From Prevotellaceae bacterium UBA1746 (GTDB taxonomy: Bacteria > Bacteroidota > Bacteroidia > Bacteroidales > Bacteroidaceae), in contig DCHS01000008.1 in NCBI GenBank assembly GCA_002314875.1, forward strand, positions 24,090 through 88,089: 64,000 nt of DNA, written 5' to 3'. The translations under genes and the position numbers were made by a program. The notes under the pieces are model-generated. The model was given only the letters and a program-made list of their open reading frames with translations. It was not told where the DNA came from and did no database searches. This document shows, piece after piece, positions 1-7,467 of this stretch; positions within the stretch are counted from its first letter, which is position 1, and the number at the start of each line of letters is the position of its first letter.

Positions 1-2589
1 TGGTCTTCTGAACCTGATCAGCACACCCACTACCTCGAAGTTGCCCTCAACGAAGCCATCTCTGGTGACGTTATTGCAACTATGAGCCGTCGCTATCAGG
101 CTGCTAACGACCACGTAACTCAGTTCTGTGTTCACGCTACCAACGACGCAACCGCTGAAGAATGGGCAGAAATCGGTACTATCGACTTCCCCTTCACTTC
201 TCAGTACGACGAAAACATCACTGCTACCTTCAACCTCCCCGAAGCATACCAGTACCTCCGTTTCTACTGGATGTCTTCCAATGGTGAAAAGCAGCGTGGT
301 TACTTCCACATGAGCGAATTCCAGCTTTCAAGCGAAGCTACCAGCTTCAACGGTCTCAACCCCAAGTCTGCTGCTGCTCTCCAGGAAGCTCTCGCTACTG
401 CTAAGGCTATCGAAAACGCTACCCAGAAGGACATCGATGACCTCAAGGCTGTTCTCGAAGCATATCTCGCTGGTGATCCCACCGAAGCTGATCCCGCAGT
501 TGTTGCTGCTCTCGAAGCAGTTGCAAAAGACCTCGCTCAGGCAGGTAAGGTTGGTTATCCCGCTGCTGAATCTGCTTCTGTAGTTGCTCTCCAGGCAATG
601 GTTGCAGAACCCGTTGGCGTTACAGTTGAAGAAGCTAACGCTGCTGTTGCTGCTCTCTACGCAGAAGACGATATCGTAGTTCCCGAAGACGGTAAGACCT
701 ACGCTATGGCTCTCCTCGGTGGTGGCAAGCTCTACATGGAACAGCTCAACGAAGCTGGCGACGCTCTCGAAATGGTAGAAGTTGAAAGCCTCGAAAATGC
801 TCCCGAAGCTGCACAGTTCACCGCTCACGTTGACGAAAACGGTACCTACTTCACCACTTCTAACGGTCAGGTACGTCGTGGTTTCGGTACCAGTGTTGCT
901 AATGCTTCCAACACCAGCTACTGGCTCAAGGACGCTACCACTACTGGTCTCGACGCTGAAGTAAGCGAACTCGCTTACGTTGGTGTTTACAACATCCGCA
1001 AGGGTACCTCTGACGAACTCCTCAACCAGGTTAGCGCTACTAACGACGCTGAACTCTACGGTTACACCTATATCTATGGTCCCCGTGGTACTCAGGACGG
1101 TGCTGCTAAGTATGGTGCTGAAGTTTACAAGTACACCGCAGGTACCTGGGATGGTGCTGACCGCCCCTTCTACAACGCTAACTTCACCTCTGCTTGGAAG
1201 TTCGTAGAAGTTGTTACTGAACCCGCTGGCGACGTTCCCACTTGGACTAAGCTCGCTCACAATGCTAACGTCGACGGTTGGACTGGCGAACTCCTCGCTC
1301 CCAACACTATCACCGATGTTGTTGTTGAATACTACGAATCTGAAAACAAGATTGTTGCTAAGAACTTCATGGGTGGTGAAGGTTATAACCTCGAAATCGT
1401 CCTTGATGAAAACAGCAACATCGTTAGCATTAACGGTGAAACAGAAGATCCTTCTTACGGTGACATCGGTTTCTACACTGGTAATAGCTCATATTACTTT
1501 GCTTATGTTTATCCTTCATACGATAGCTATGTAAGTGTTGATCCCGATAACGGTTATATTACTCTCTCTGGTTACTGGTATGATTACAATTCTTCCGCTA
1601 CTTGGGGATACTACAACCTCACTTGGGCTGAAGAAACTGAAGAACCCGAACCCGAACCTGTATTCGCTCCCGAAGCTGGTCAGGCTTACTACGTAATGCT
1701 TAAGGACACCGAACTCGGTCTCGACTTCGATCACCTCGTATCTGACTGGGATCAGAGTGGTGAAGGTATCTGCGTAAGCTCTACTCCTACCAAGGTTTAC
1801 ATTGACGCAGTTGACGGTGGTTGGACCATCCATACCAACCAGGAAATCCACATGGCTCCCTGCACTTGGTCAGGTTGGGCATACTGGAGCACTGTAGTTA
1901 GCGAAACCGCTTACGCTTGGACTGTTGAAGGTACCGATGAAGACTTCACTCTCATGCGTGCTGATGGCAAGTTCGCAAATGTTGACAACGTTTATGACGG
2001 TGCTAACGTATACTGCGACAAGGGTACTGCTGGTCACTACTATCTCGTTCCCACCACTGGTGAATGGAATGGTGTAGTTCGTCTCCCCGAAGAAGTTTCT
2101 GCTCTCGATGAACTCCTCGCTTACAATGTTGAATTCCCCTATGGTACCGTAGAAGTTTCTAACTTCGGTCTCCTCGGTGCAATCTTCGACGAAGTAGGTG
2201 ATCCCTATGCAATCGTTCTCGCTGGTGACGACTATCAGCAGTTCGGTGGTGTTGAAGTAGAAGGTGGCGTTGCTAAGATTCAGTTCGCTAAGATCGCTGA
2301 CCTCCGTGCTGACCTCCAGGCTCAGGCTATCAAGAAGGTAGGTGCATTCACCTCTGGCAACACCGGTTACGCTAAGGTTTACATCTGTGGCAAGAGCTTC
2401 AAGGTTGATGGCATCATCTACGCTGACTCTATCGCTAAGGAATACACCGTAGCAGGTAACGGCGAAACCACTGGCATCAATGGCCTCACCATCAACGGTA
2501 ACGCTCCTGTTTACGATCTCAACGGTCGTCGCGTTCTCAACGCTAACACCGGTATCTTCATCCAGAACGGTAAGAAGATCCGCAAGTAA
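1..2589 (+). CDS. Large secreted surface protein, 5' end cut by window edge
   Basis: The reading frame is open from base 1, so the ATG at 82 is internal and the true start lies upstream of the window. The first ~100 residues end in a strand pattern typical of discoidin-like (F5/8 type C) carbohydrate-binding domains (YLRF...NGEKQRGYFHMSEFQL). A helical, alanine-rich stretch resembling FIVAR repeats follows, then beta-rich regions joined by an EPEPEP linker near residue 545. The last ~160 residues are clearly related to those of the next gene (LGAIFDE, AGxDY, KSF, INGLTIN) and finish with the tail YDLNGRRV...GIFIQNGKK. Codon use is extremely biased (CTC, GCT, AAC, GAA, CCC), as in highly expressed genes. 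No catalytic domain is recognised. A surface adhesin or glycan-binding protein is an inference. Confidence 0.75.
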   Translation, partial: WSSEPDQHTHYLEVALNEAISGDVIATMSRRYQAANDHVTQFCVHATNDATAEEWAEIGTIDFPFTSQYDENITATFNLPEAYQYLRFYWMSSNGEKQRGYFHMSEFQLSSEATSFNGLNPKSAAALQEALATAKAIENATQKDIDDLKAVLEAYLAGDPTEADPAVVAALEAVAKDLAQAGKVGYPAAESASVVALQAMVAEPVGVTVEEANAAVAALYAEDDIVVPEDGKTYAMALLGGGKLYMEQLNEAGDALEMVEVESLENAPEAAQFTAHVDENGTYFTTSNGQVRRGFGTSVANASNTSYWLKDATTTGLDAEVSELAYVGVYNIRKGTSDELLNQVSATNDAELYGYTYIYGPRGTQDGAAKYGAEVYKYTAGTWDGADRPFYNANFTSAWKFVEVVTEPAGDVPTWTKLAHNANVDGWTGELLAPNTITDVVVEYYESENKIVAKNFMGGEGYNLEIVLDENSNIVSINGETEDPSYGDIGFYTGNSSYYFAYVYPSYDSYVSVDPDNGYITLSGYWYDYNSSATWGYYNLTWAEETEEPEPEPVFAPEAGQAYYVMLKDTELGLDFDHLVSDWDQSGEGICVSSTPTKVYIDAVDGGWTIHTNQEIHMAPCTWSGWAYWSTVVSETAYAWTVEGTDEDFTLMRADGKFANVDNVYDGANVYCDKGTAGHYYLVPTTGEWNGVVRLPEEVSALDELLAYNVEFPYGTVEVSNFGLLGAIFDEVGDPYAIVLAGDDYQQFGGVEVEGGVAKIQFAKIADLRADLQAQAIKKVGAFTSGNTGYAKVYICGKSFKVDGIIYADSIAKEYTVAGNGETTGINGLTINGNAPVYDLNGRRVLNANTGIFIQNGKKIRK

Positions 2590-2599
2590 TCCGCTCCTT

Positions 2600-2678
2600 A
2601 GGAACTCCTAAAATAATATAGGAGTCCTCTGACAAATAATAAGCACCGCTGCCCATTCCGGGTGGCGGTGCTTTTTTT
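2600..2678 (+). terminator. Tandem hairpin terminator
   Basis: A first hairpin (AGGAACTCCT at 2600 pairing with AGGAGTCCT at 2620-2628, one bulge) is followed by a strong GC-rich stem, AGCACCGC (2642-2649) with GCGGTGCT (2665-2672), extended by CCC/GGG, and a run of T. The same arrangement recurs after the next gene. Confidence 0.9.
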
Positions 2679-2804
2679 GTGTGAACGGGAAGAGTTTCAG
2701 AGATAAAGATTTGCCCGCAGCTTATCTTCTTAGGCAACCAAAATTTCATAATTATACCAGTATACTTTATACTTTTTATACCATTTAAGGACTAAAACAG
2801 GAAA

Positions 2805-3071
2805 TTGTCAATTCAGCAACTATCTTGCTTCTGAATGTTAAAGTATTATCTAGAACTTGCGGGGACGTAGTTTTAACTATCGCGGAGGTAATTTAAACGC
2901 TCTGCGCACAGAGGAAAAACTACCCCATCGGAGCGTTTCGTCAGCCCGTTTTTACACACTCTTCCATGCTACGTATCTTTAAGTTACGAAAAAGTTCTGA
3001 CATAAGCAAGAATCGTTATGTTAAAAACCTTAACGTCAGTTAATTGGATGAACATCTTCAATTTTTGTAAA
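2805..3071 (+). repeat. Conserved upstream module, left copy
   Basis: About 267 nt matches the reverse complement of 63644-63913 in several ordered blocks. These are TTCAGCAACTATCTTGCTT (2812-2830), GCGGAGGTAATTT, AACGCTCTGCGC, TTCCATGCTACGTA, and TGTTAAAAACCTTAACG followed by GTTAATTGGATGAAC. Both copies point toward a gene for a secreted protein with the same C-terminal tail. The block order and spacing suggest an RNA or a multi-site regulatory region; the function is unknown. Confidence 0.85.
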
Positions 3072-3195
3072 AGACAAGTGGGACTTTTTTGCAAAGAAAC
3101 CTCTTTTTCTCGACGAAATGGGGCATTTATATGGGTTTTCGAGGTAAATATTTCATTTTTCTACAAAATTAGTTAGGAGATTTTGATTTTTTTTG

Positions 3196-3203
3196 TATTT
3201 TTG
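3196..3203 (+). promoter_or_regulatory. Bacteroidetes -7 box for the 3292 gene
   Basis: TATTTTTG fits the TAnnTTTG consensus and predicts a leader of ~80 nt. The -33 region is poor (TTAG near 3173), so an activator may be involved. Confidence 0.55.
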
Positions 3204-3291
3204 CACTCAATATAGGGGCATCGTGCCCTTAGCCTTCCTACGAATAATCAAATTTCAAATAAAATTATTCACAAACTAAAACTGTTAACTT

Positions 3292-6072
3292 ATGAAGAAA
3301 TTTACTCTTCTCTTGCTGTCTATGGTCATGGGCCTTGCAGCAAACGCAGCAGTTGGTGACGTCGTAACTGACCTCAGCGCTATCGATGCTAACAAGGCTT
3401 ACACCTTGGAGTCCGGCCGTTGCTTCTTGTATTACAACGAAGAAGTTACTGCTAACGTTATCACCAGCACAGCAAACAACTACTCTGCTCCCGAACAGAA
3501 CATCGAGGACCAGAACCAGTGGTTCCAGCTCCTCCCTGCTGACGGTGGCTACTACCTCTACTCAGTAGCTGCAGCTAAGTACATCGACCAGAGCGGTGCT
3601 TTCGTTGACGAACCCGCTGATGTTACTTATCTTTCTGCTTCTGGAGCTGCTGACGGCGACTACCTCTGGTACTGCCAAATCGGTAGCAATGGTTTCAACA
3701 CCCAGATTTCCGGCCAGTTCCCCGCAACTGGTTACGTCCTCAACTCTTGGACTATCGCTGACGCTGGTAACACCTTCAAGATTGTTGAAGCTGCTGACCT
3801 CACCCCCGTTGAACCCCTCGTTCTCGAAAGCGGTAAGGTTTATACCTTCCAGCCCTACAACGCTGCTGGCAACTATCTCTATGCACAGAGTCCTGAATTC
3901 TGGGGCGAAGCTGCACAGAAGATTCACTTCCCCTTCACCGATGCTCCTACTGTAGACAACGGTGCAACTTGGACTTTGACTGCTGAAGGCACCAAGTTCA
4001 ACATCCAGCCCTCTGGTGAAAACTTCTACAAGAAGCTTTGGCTCAATCCCCGTTCTGGTGGTTATGTAGGTACTTATAACTCTGGTACCGGTGATGACCT
4101 TTGGACCATCACAAATGTTGAAGGTACCAGCAATGTATTCACAATCATGGGCAGTTCAAGCAAGAGCTATCCTTATTGGACTTACGATGCAAGCGATCCT
4201 TACTTGAAGTACACTACCGGTCTTGATACCCCTACAGAAGCTCAGTACTTCATCATCTCTGAATACGTAGAACCCGAGCCCGAGCCCGTAGTTCTTGGCA
4301 AGTACCTCACCGCTCAGGAAATCCGCGATAACGCAGAAAACCTCCGTCTCGGTATTCTCAACGTTACTACCACCGGTGGTAAGTATATCAACGGTGAAGC
4401 TGGTACCGCAAATGTTTCTGCTGACGGTACTCTCGCTGCTGTAACTGATCCTACAGACAATGACGTAGTCGTTCTTGAAAAGGCTGGTGACAACCAGTAC
4501 TACATCAAGCGCGAAGCTGACGGTAAGTATTTCGTTGTAACCGCAGGTGGCAATATCACTCTTGGCAACGGCAACTTAACCGCTACTACTTTCGGTGTTT
4601 ATGGTCCCGAAGATGAAGGTTACGGTACTGTAAGTGGTTTCGCTGACCTCTATACTGACATTCCCCAGGAACTCAACGAAAACATGATCCGCTTTATCGC
4701 AGAAGGCCAGTACCTCAACGGTCAGGCTTACACCGCAGTCGGTGGTCTCCGTGGCGGTACCGGTGCATGGAGTTTCAATTACGTTCGCAACGCTGACTAT
4801 ACTGAAGCTGTTGATCCCGAACCCGAACCTGAGGTATTCGTTCTCAACTCTATCACCGCTGAACAGGGTGAAGTTTACGAAAATGGCTGGGGTGGTACCT
4901 ATCAGACCATCAACGTTACCGTTGACTGCACTATCAATAGCGAAAAGTCTTACTTGCTCTACTTCAACGAATATGGTCTTCCCCTCGCTGATATGAGCGG
5001 TGCTCTCTACACTTCTGATTACAATAATAGTGGTGATATTCACAATGGCGTTAACACCTATCGTTTTGTTGACTTCAGTGGTTGTCTTAAGGATGGTCTC
5101 AACGAATTCAACCCTTGGTTGGTTGTTGTTGATGCTGAAACCTTCGAACAGGTTTGGTCACAGGAAAGTGCTCCCTGCTCTGCTTACGTAACTCTCCCCG
5201 CAGTTGAACTGATGAAGGCAATTGCTTGCAATCCTGAAGAAGGTGAAGTTGAAAGCCTCAGCCGTATCGATGTAACATTTGACGGCTACATCTACTTCAT
5301 GGATGACTCAACTTGGAAGGTTGCAAATGCAACTACTTTGGTTGATGCAGAAGGCAACGTTGTTGCTAAGGTAGACGCAGAATACGATGATGATTGGTCT
5401 GTAGTTCGCTTCATCCTTGACCACGAAGTAACTGAAGCTGGTACTTATTCAATGACTGTTCCCGAAGGTCTCGTTTATGACGGCATGAACTACAGTGTTT
5501 ACAACGAAGCTCGTACTTTCACCTGGACCATCGCAGAAAAGGAAGTTGAATGGGACGGCACTGTAGAAGTTTCTGCAGAAAGCGCTTCTCTCGATCAGCT
5601 TGCTTCTAATGTAAAGGTTAACTTCGGTGGTGCTAAGGTAGGTGTTGGCGCTCTCGGTGTTCTCGGTGCTATCTTCGACGAAAGTGGTGATATCTATGGT
5701 ATCGTAATGGCAGGTGAAGACTATGACCAGTTCGGTGCTGTAACTTACGGCAACGCAGCAAACGTAACCTTCGCAAAGGTTGCAGAACTCAAGGCTGAAC
5801 TCGTTGAAGCAGCAATGAAGAAGATCGGTGGCTTCACCGCTCCCAAGAATGTTGCTACTGTTTACTTCTGCCCCAAGAGCTTCTCTGTAAATGGTGAAAC
5901 TTACGCTCCCGCTATCGTTAAGAGCTTCGAAATCGCTGGTAACGGTCAGGCTACCTCTATCAACGGCCTCACCATCAACAACGACGAACCTGTTTACGAC
6001 CTCAGTGGTCGCCGCGTTCGCAACGCTAGCAATGGTCTCTTCATCCAGAACGGCAAGAAGATCCTCAAGTAA
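3292..6072 (+). CDS. Large secreted surface protein with C-terminal tail
   Basis: 926 residues. A clear signal peptide (MKKFTLLLLSMVMGLAANA) leads into several beta-rich domains, with acidic EPEPEP linkers near residues 325 and 506. Repeated patterns such as GKVYTFQPYNAAGNYLY and a ...ADGKYFVVTAGGNITL segment resemble ricin-type or MIR-like beta-trefoils, but none has a recognisable enzyme signature. The last ~160 residues are homologous to the end of the upstream protein, ending YDLSGRRV...GLFIQNGKK. Codon use is as strongly biased as in the neighbour, implying high expression. It has its own promoter and terminator. The likely role is an abundant surface or exported binding protein; no specific function can be assigned. 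Confidence 0.75.
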   Translation: MKKFTLLLLSMVMGLAANAAVGDVVTDLSAIDANKAYTLESGRCFLYYNEEVTANVITSTANNYSAPEQNIEDQNQWFQLLPADGGYYLYSVAAAKYIDQSGAFVDEPADVTYLSASGAADGDYLWYCQIGSNGFNTQISGQFPATGYVLNSWTIADAGNTFKIVEAADLTPVEPLVLESGKVYTFQPYNAAGNYLYAQSPEFWGEAAQKIHFPFTDAPTVDNGATWTLTAEGTKFNIQPSGENFYKKLWLNPRSGGYVGTYNSGTGDDLWTITNVEGTSNVFTIMGSSSKSYPYWTYDASDPYLKYTTGLDTPTEAQYFIISEYVEPEPEPVVLGKYLTAQEIRDNAENLRLGILNVTTTGGKYINGEAGTANVSADGTLAAVTDPTDNDVVVLEKAGDNQYYIKREADGKYFVVTAGGNITLGNGNLTATTFGVYGPEDEGYGTVSGFADLYTDIPQELNENMIRFIAEGQYLNGQAYTAVGGLRGGTGAWSFNYVRNADYTEAVDPEPEPEVFVLNSITAEQGEVYENGWGGTYQTINVTVDCTINSEKSYLLYFNEYGLPLADMSGALYTSDYNNSGDIHNGVNTYRFVDFSGCLKDGLNEFNPWLVVVDAETFEQVWSQESAPCSAYVTLPAVELMKAIACNPEEGEVESLSRIDVTFDGYIYFMDDSTWKVANATTLVDAEGNVVAKVDAEYDDDWSVVRFILDHEVTEAGTYSMTVPEGLVYDGMNYSVYNEARTFTWTIAEKEVEWDGTVEVSAESASLDQLASNVKVNFGGAKVGVGALGVLGAIFDESGDIYGIVMAGEDYDQFGAVTYGNAANVTFAKVAELKAELVEAAMKKIGGFTAPKNVATVYFCPKSFSVNGETYAPAIVKSFEIAGNGQATSINGLTINNDEPVYDLSGRRVRNASNGLFIQNGKKILK

Positions 6073-6087
6073 TAGAACTCTTTAGAA

Positions 6088-6155
6088 ACTCCTTACACAG
6101 GAGTCCTCTAATCAATAATCAGCACCGCTGCCCGTTCCGGGTGGCGGTGCTTTTT
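6088..6155 (+). terminator. Tandem hairpin terminator, copy of the one at 2600
   Basis: ACTCCT (6088-6093) pairs with AGGAGT (6099-6104). Next comes AGCACCGC (6121-6128) with GCGGTGCT (6144-6151) and T-rich sequence. The sequence is nearly the same as at 2642-2678, showing that the 3' regions of the two surface-protein genes were duplicated together. Confidence 0.9.
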
Positions 6156-6241
6156 GTTGCCAAAACTTCTCGAAAAGTGGGCATTTATGGGAATTAAAAC
6201 TTTTTAATATAGAAAAGTTTTCACCTTTCGCTTTTTTGTTT

Positions 6242-6249
6242 TATCTTTG
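6242..6249 (+). promoter_or_regulatory. -7 box of the RND efflux operon
   Basis: TATCTTTG matches TAnnTTTG about 93 bases before the adaptor start. The -33 element is a weak T-rich match around 6218. No operator for a TetR-type repressor is evident. Confidence 0.55.
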
Positions 6250-6341
6250 CAGCCGATTTGCCGGAACCTCTGGAAACACGGAACTCCGGACATCCGGAAC
6301 ATCCACCCACTCCTATAATAATATTATTATAAAGCGAAAAT

Positions 6342-7388
6342 ATGAAAATTATCAAGATGATGGCTGTTGCAGTACTTGGCGTTGTCATGACCGCATGCAG
6401 CAGCAAGAAAGAAGAAAAGACTGTCGAGCCTATCACAGTAACGACGGAGGTCGCAGCAGCAAGCAGCGACTATCTCGACAAGACCTATGTCGGTACCATT
6501 GAAGCCAAGGCCACTACAGCTGTCAGTTTCGTTGGCTCTGGTACGATGGCGAAACTCTATGTCTCCGAAGGCCAGCGCGTCGGAAAGGGACAGCTGTTGG
6601 CAGAACTCGATGCCACACAGAACAACAACATGCTTGCTGCCGCAAAGGCTTCCATGGCACAAGCCAACGATGCCCTTGCCCGTATGAAGCAACTCCACGA
6701 TGCAGGATCTCTGCCCGATATGAAGTGGATTGAAGTGCAGAGTCAGGTGGCACAGGCCGAAAGCCAGCTCCGCATTGCCGAGAAGGCCCTTGCCGACTGC
6801 AAACTCATCGCTCCTGTCAGCGGTGTTGTCGGAAGCGTCATGTTCCAGGCTGGTTCCACTGTATTGACCTCAGAACCCGTCCTCACCCTCGTAGACATCA
6901 GCAGCGTGAAGGTACGCGTCAGCATACCAGAACGTGAGATTGCCTCCGTCTCTGCCCACACCCGCAGCTTTATCCATGTCGATGCCCTCGGTCGCAGTTA
7001 TGAAGGTGGTAGCATCGAGAAGGGCATCAGCGCTGATGCCATGACCCACACTTACGACATCAAGATCAATGTTCCCAACGGCGACGGCAAACTCCTCCCG
7101 GGAATGATTGCTAATGTAAAGATGGCGACCAACAGCGTCAATGCAAACGGTACCACAGTGACTTCAGTTCGCTCTGCCATCACCGTTCCAATCCGCTGCA
7201 TCCAGCAGGCTGCTGACGGCCAGCGTTTCGTCTGGCTCAACAACGGTGGCAAGGCCCATCGTCAAGACATCACCATCGGCGACACCTATGGCAACCGTGT
7301 CATCGTCGCCGAAGGCCTCAAGGGTGGCGAAAGCGTCATAGTCGAAGGCTATCAGAAAGTAGGAGAAGGAACTGAAATTAAGAATTAA
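6342..7388 (+). CDS. RND efflux periplasmic adaptor lipoprotein (AcrA/MexA family)
   Basis: 348 residues. It is the membrane-fusion subunit that bridges the inner-membrane pump and the outer-membrane channel. The N-terminus is a lipoprotein signal with lipobox VMTAC (Cys19). Two lipoyl half-motifs flank a helical hairpin: VGSGTMAKLYVSEGQRVGKGQLLAELD (about residues 65-92) and CKLIAPVSGVVGSVMFQAGSTV. A beta-barrel (VSIPEREI) and a membrane-proximal domain (VIVEGYQKVGEGTEI) close the protein. This order is standard for the family, and the length is typical of short Bacteroidetes adaptors. It is first in an operon with the pump and the TolC-like channel. The substrate cannot be read from sequence. 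Confidence 0.92.
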   Translation: MKIIKMMAVAVLGVVMTACSSKKEEKTVEPITVTTEVAAASSDYLDKTYVGTIEAKATTAVSFVGSGTMAKLYVSEGQRVGKGQLLAELDATQNNNMLAAAKASMAQANDALARMKQLHDAGSLPDMKWIEVQSQVAQAESQLRIAEKALADCKLIAPVSGVVGSVMFQAGSTVLTSEPVLTLVDISSVKVRVSIPEREIASVSAHTRSFIHVDALGRSYEGGSIEKGISADAMTHTYDIKINVPNGDGKLLPGMIANVKMATNSVNANGTTVTSVRSAITVPIRCIQQAADGQRFVWLNNGGKAHRQDITIGDTYGNRVIVAEGLKGGESVIVEGYQKVGEGTEIKN

Positions 7389-7392
7389 GAAG

Positions 7393-7455
7393 TTTGAATT
7401 ATGAATTACCATGCGGAATGTATCGCGCAGCCAAATTCATAATTCATAATTCAAA
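7393..7455. repeat. Inverted repeat between adaptor and pump genes
   Basis: TTTGAATTATGAATT (7393-7407) is perfectly complemented by AATTCATAATTCAAA (7441-7455). A partial extra AATTCAT precedes the right arm. The hairpin lies inside the operon and lacks a T run, so it may tune the adaptor to pump ratio by RNA stability. A related AT-rich string lies before the gene at 37920. Confidence 0.7.
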
Positions 7456-7467
7456 ATTAATCAAACG

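Larger units (their letters stand above)
2590..3291. other. 702-bp intergenic region
   Basis: No coding sequence is supported here. From left to right it holds a double hairpin terminator (to 2678), an AT-rich stretch with no recognised signal (2680-2800), a conserved module shared in inverted orientation with the right end of the window (2805-3071), an AT-rich spacer, and the promoter and leader of the next gene. Confidence 0.8.

Noticed and set aside
328..1260. Long open frame (310 codons) antisense to the first surface-protein gene
   Set aside because: It is produced by the strong codon bias of the sense gene. It has no signal, domain or promoter, and its residues (Ser/Val/Phe rich) mirror GCT/AAC/GAA codons on the other strand.
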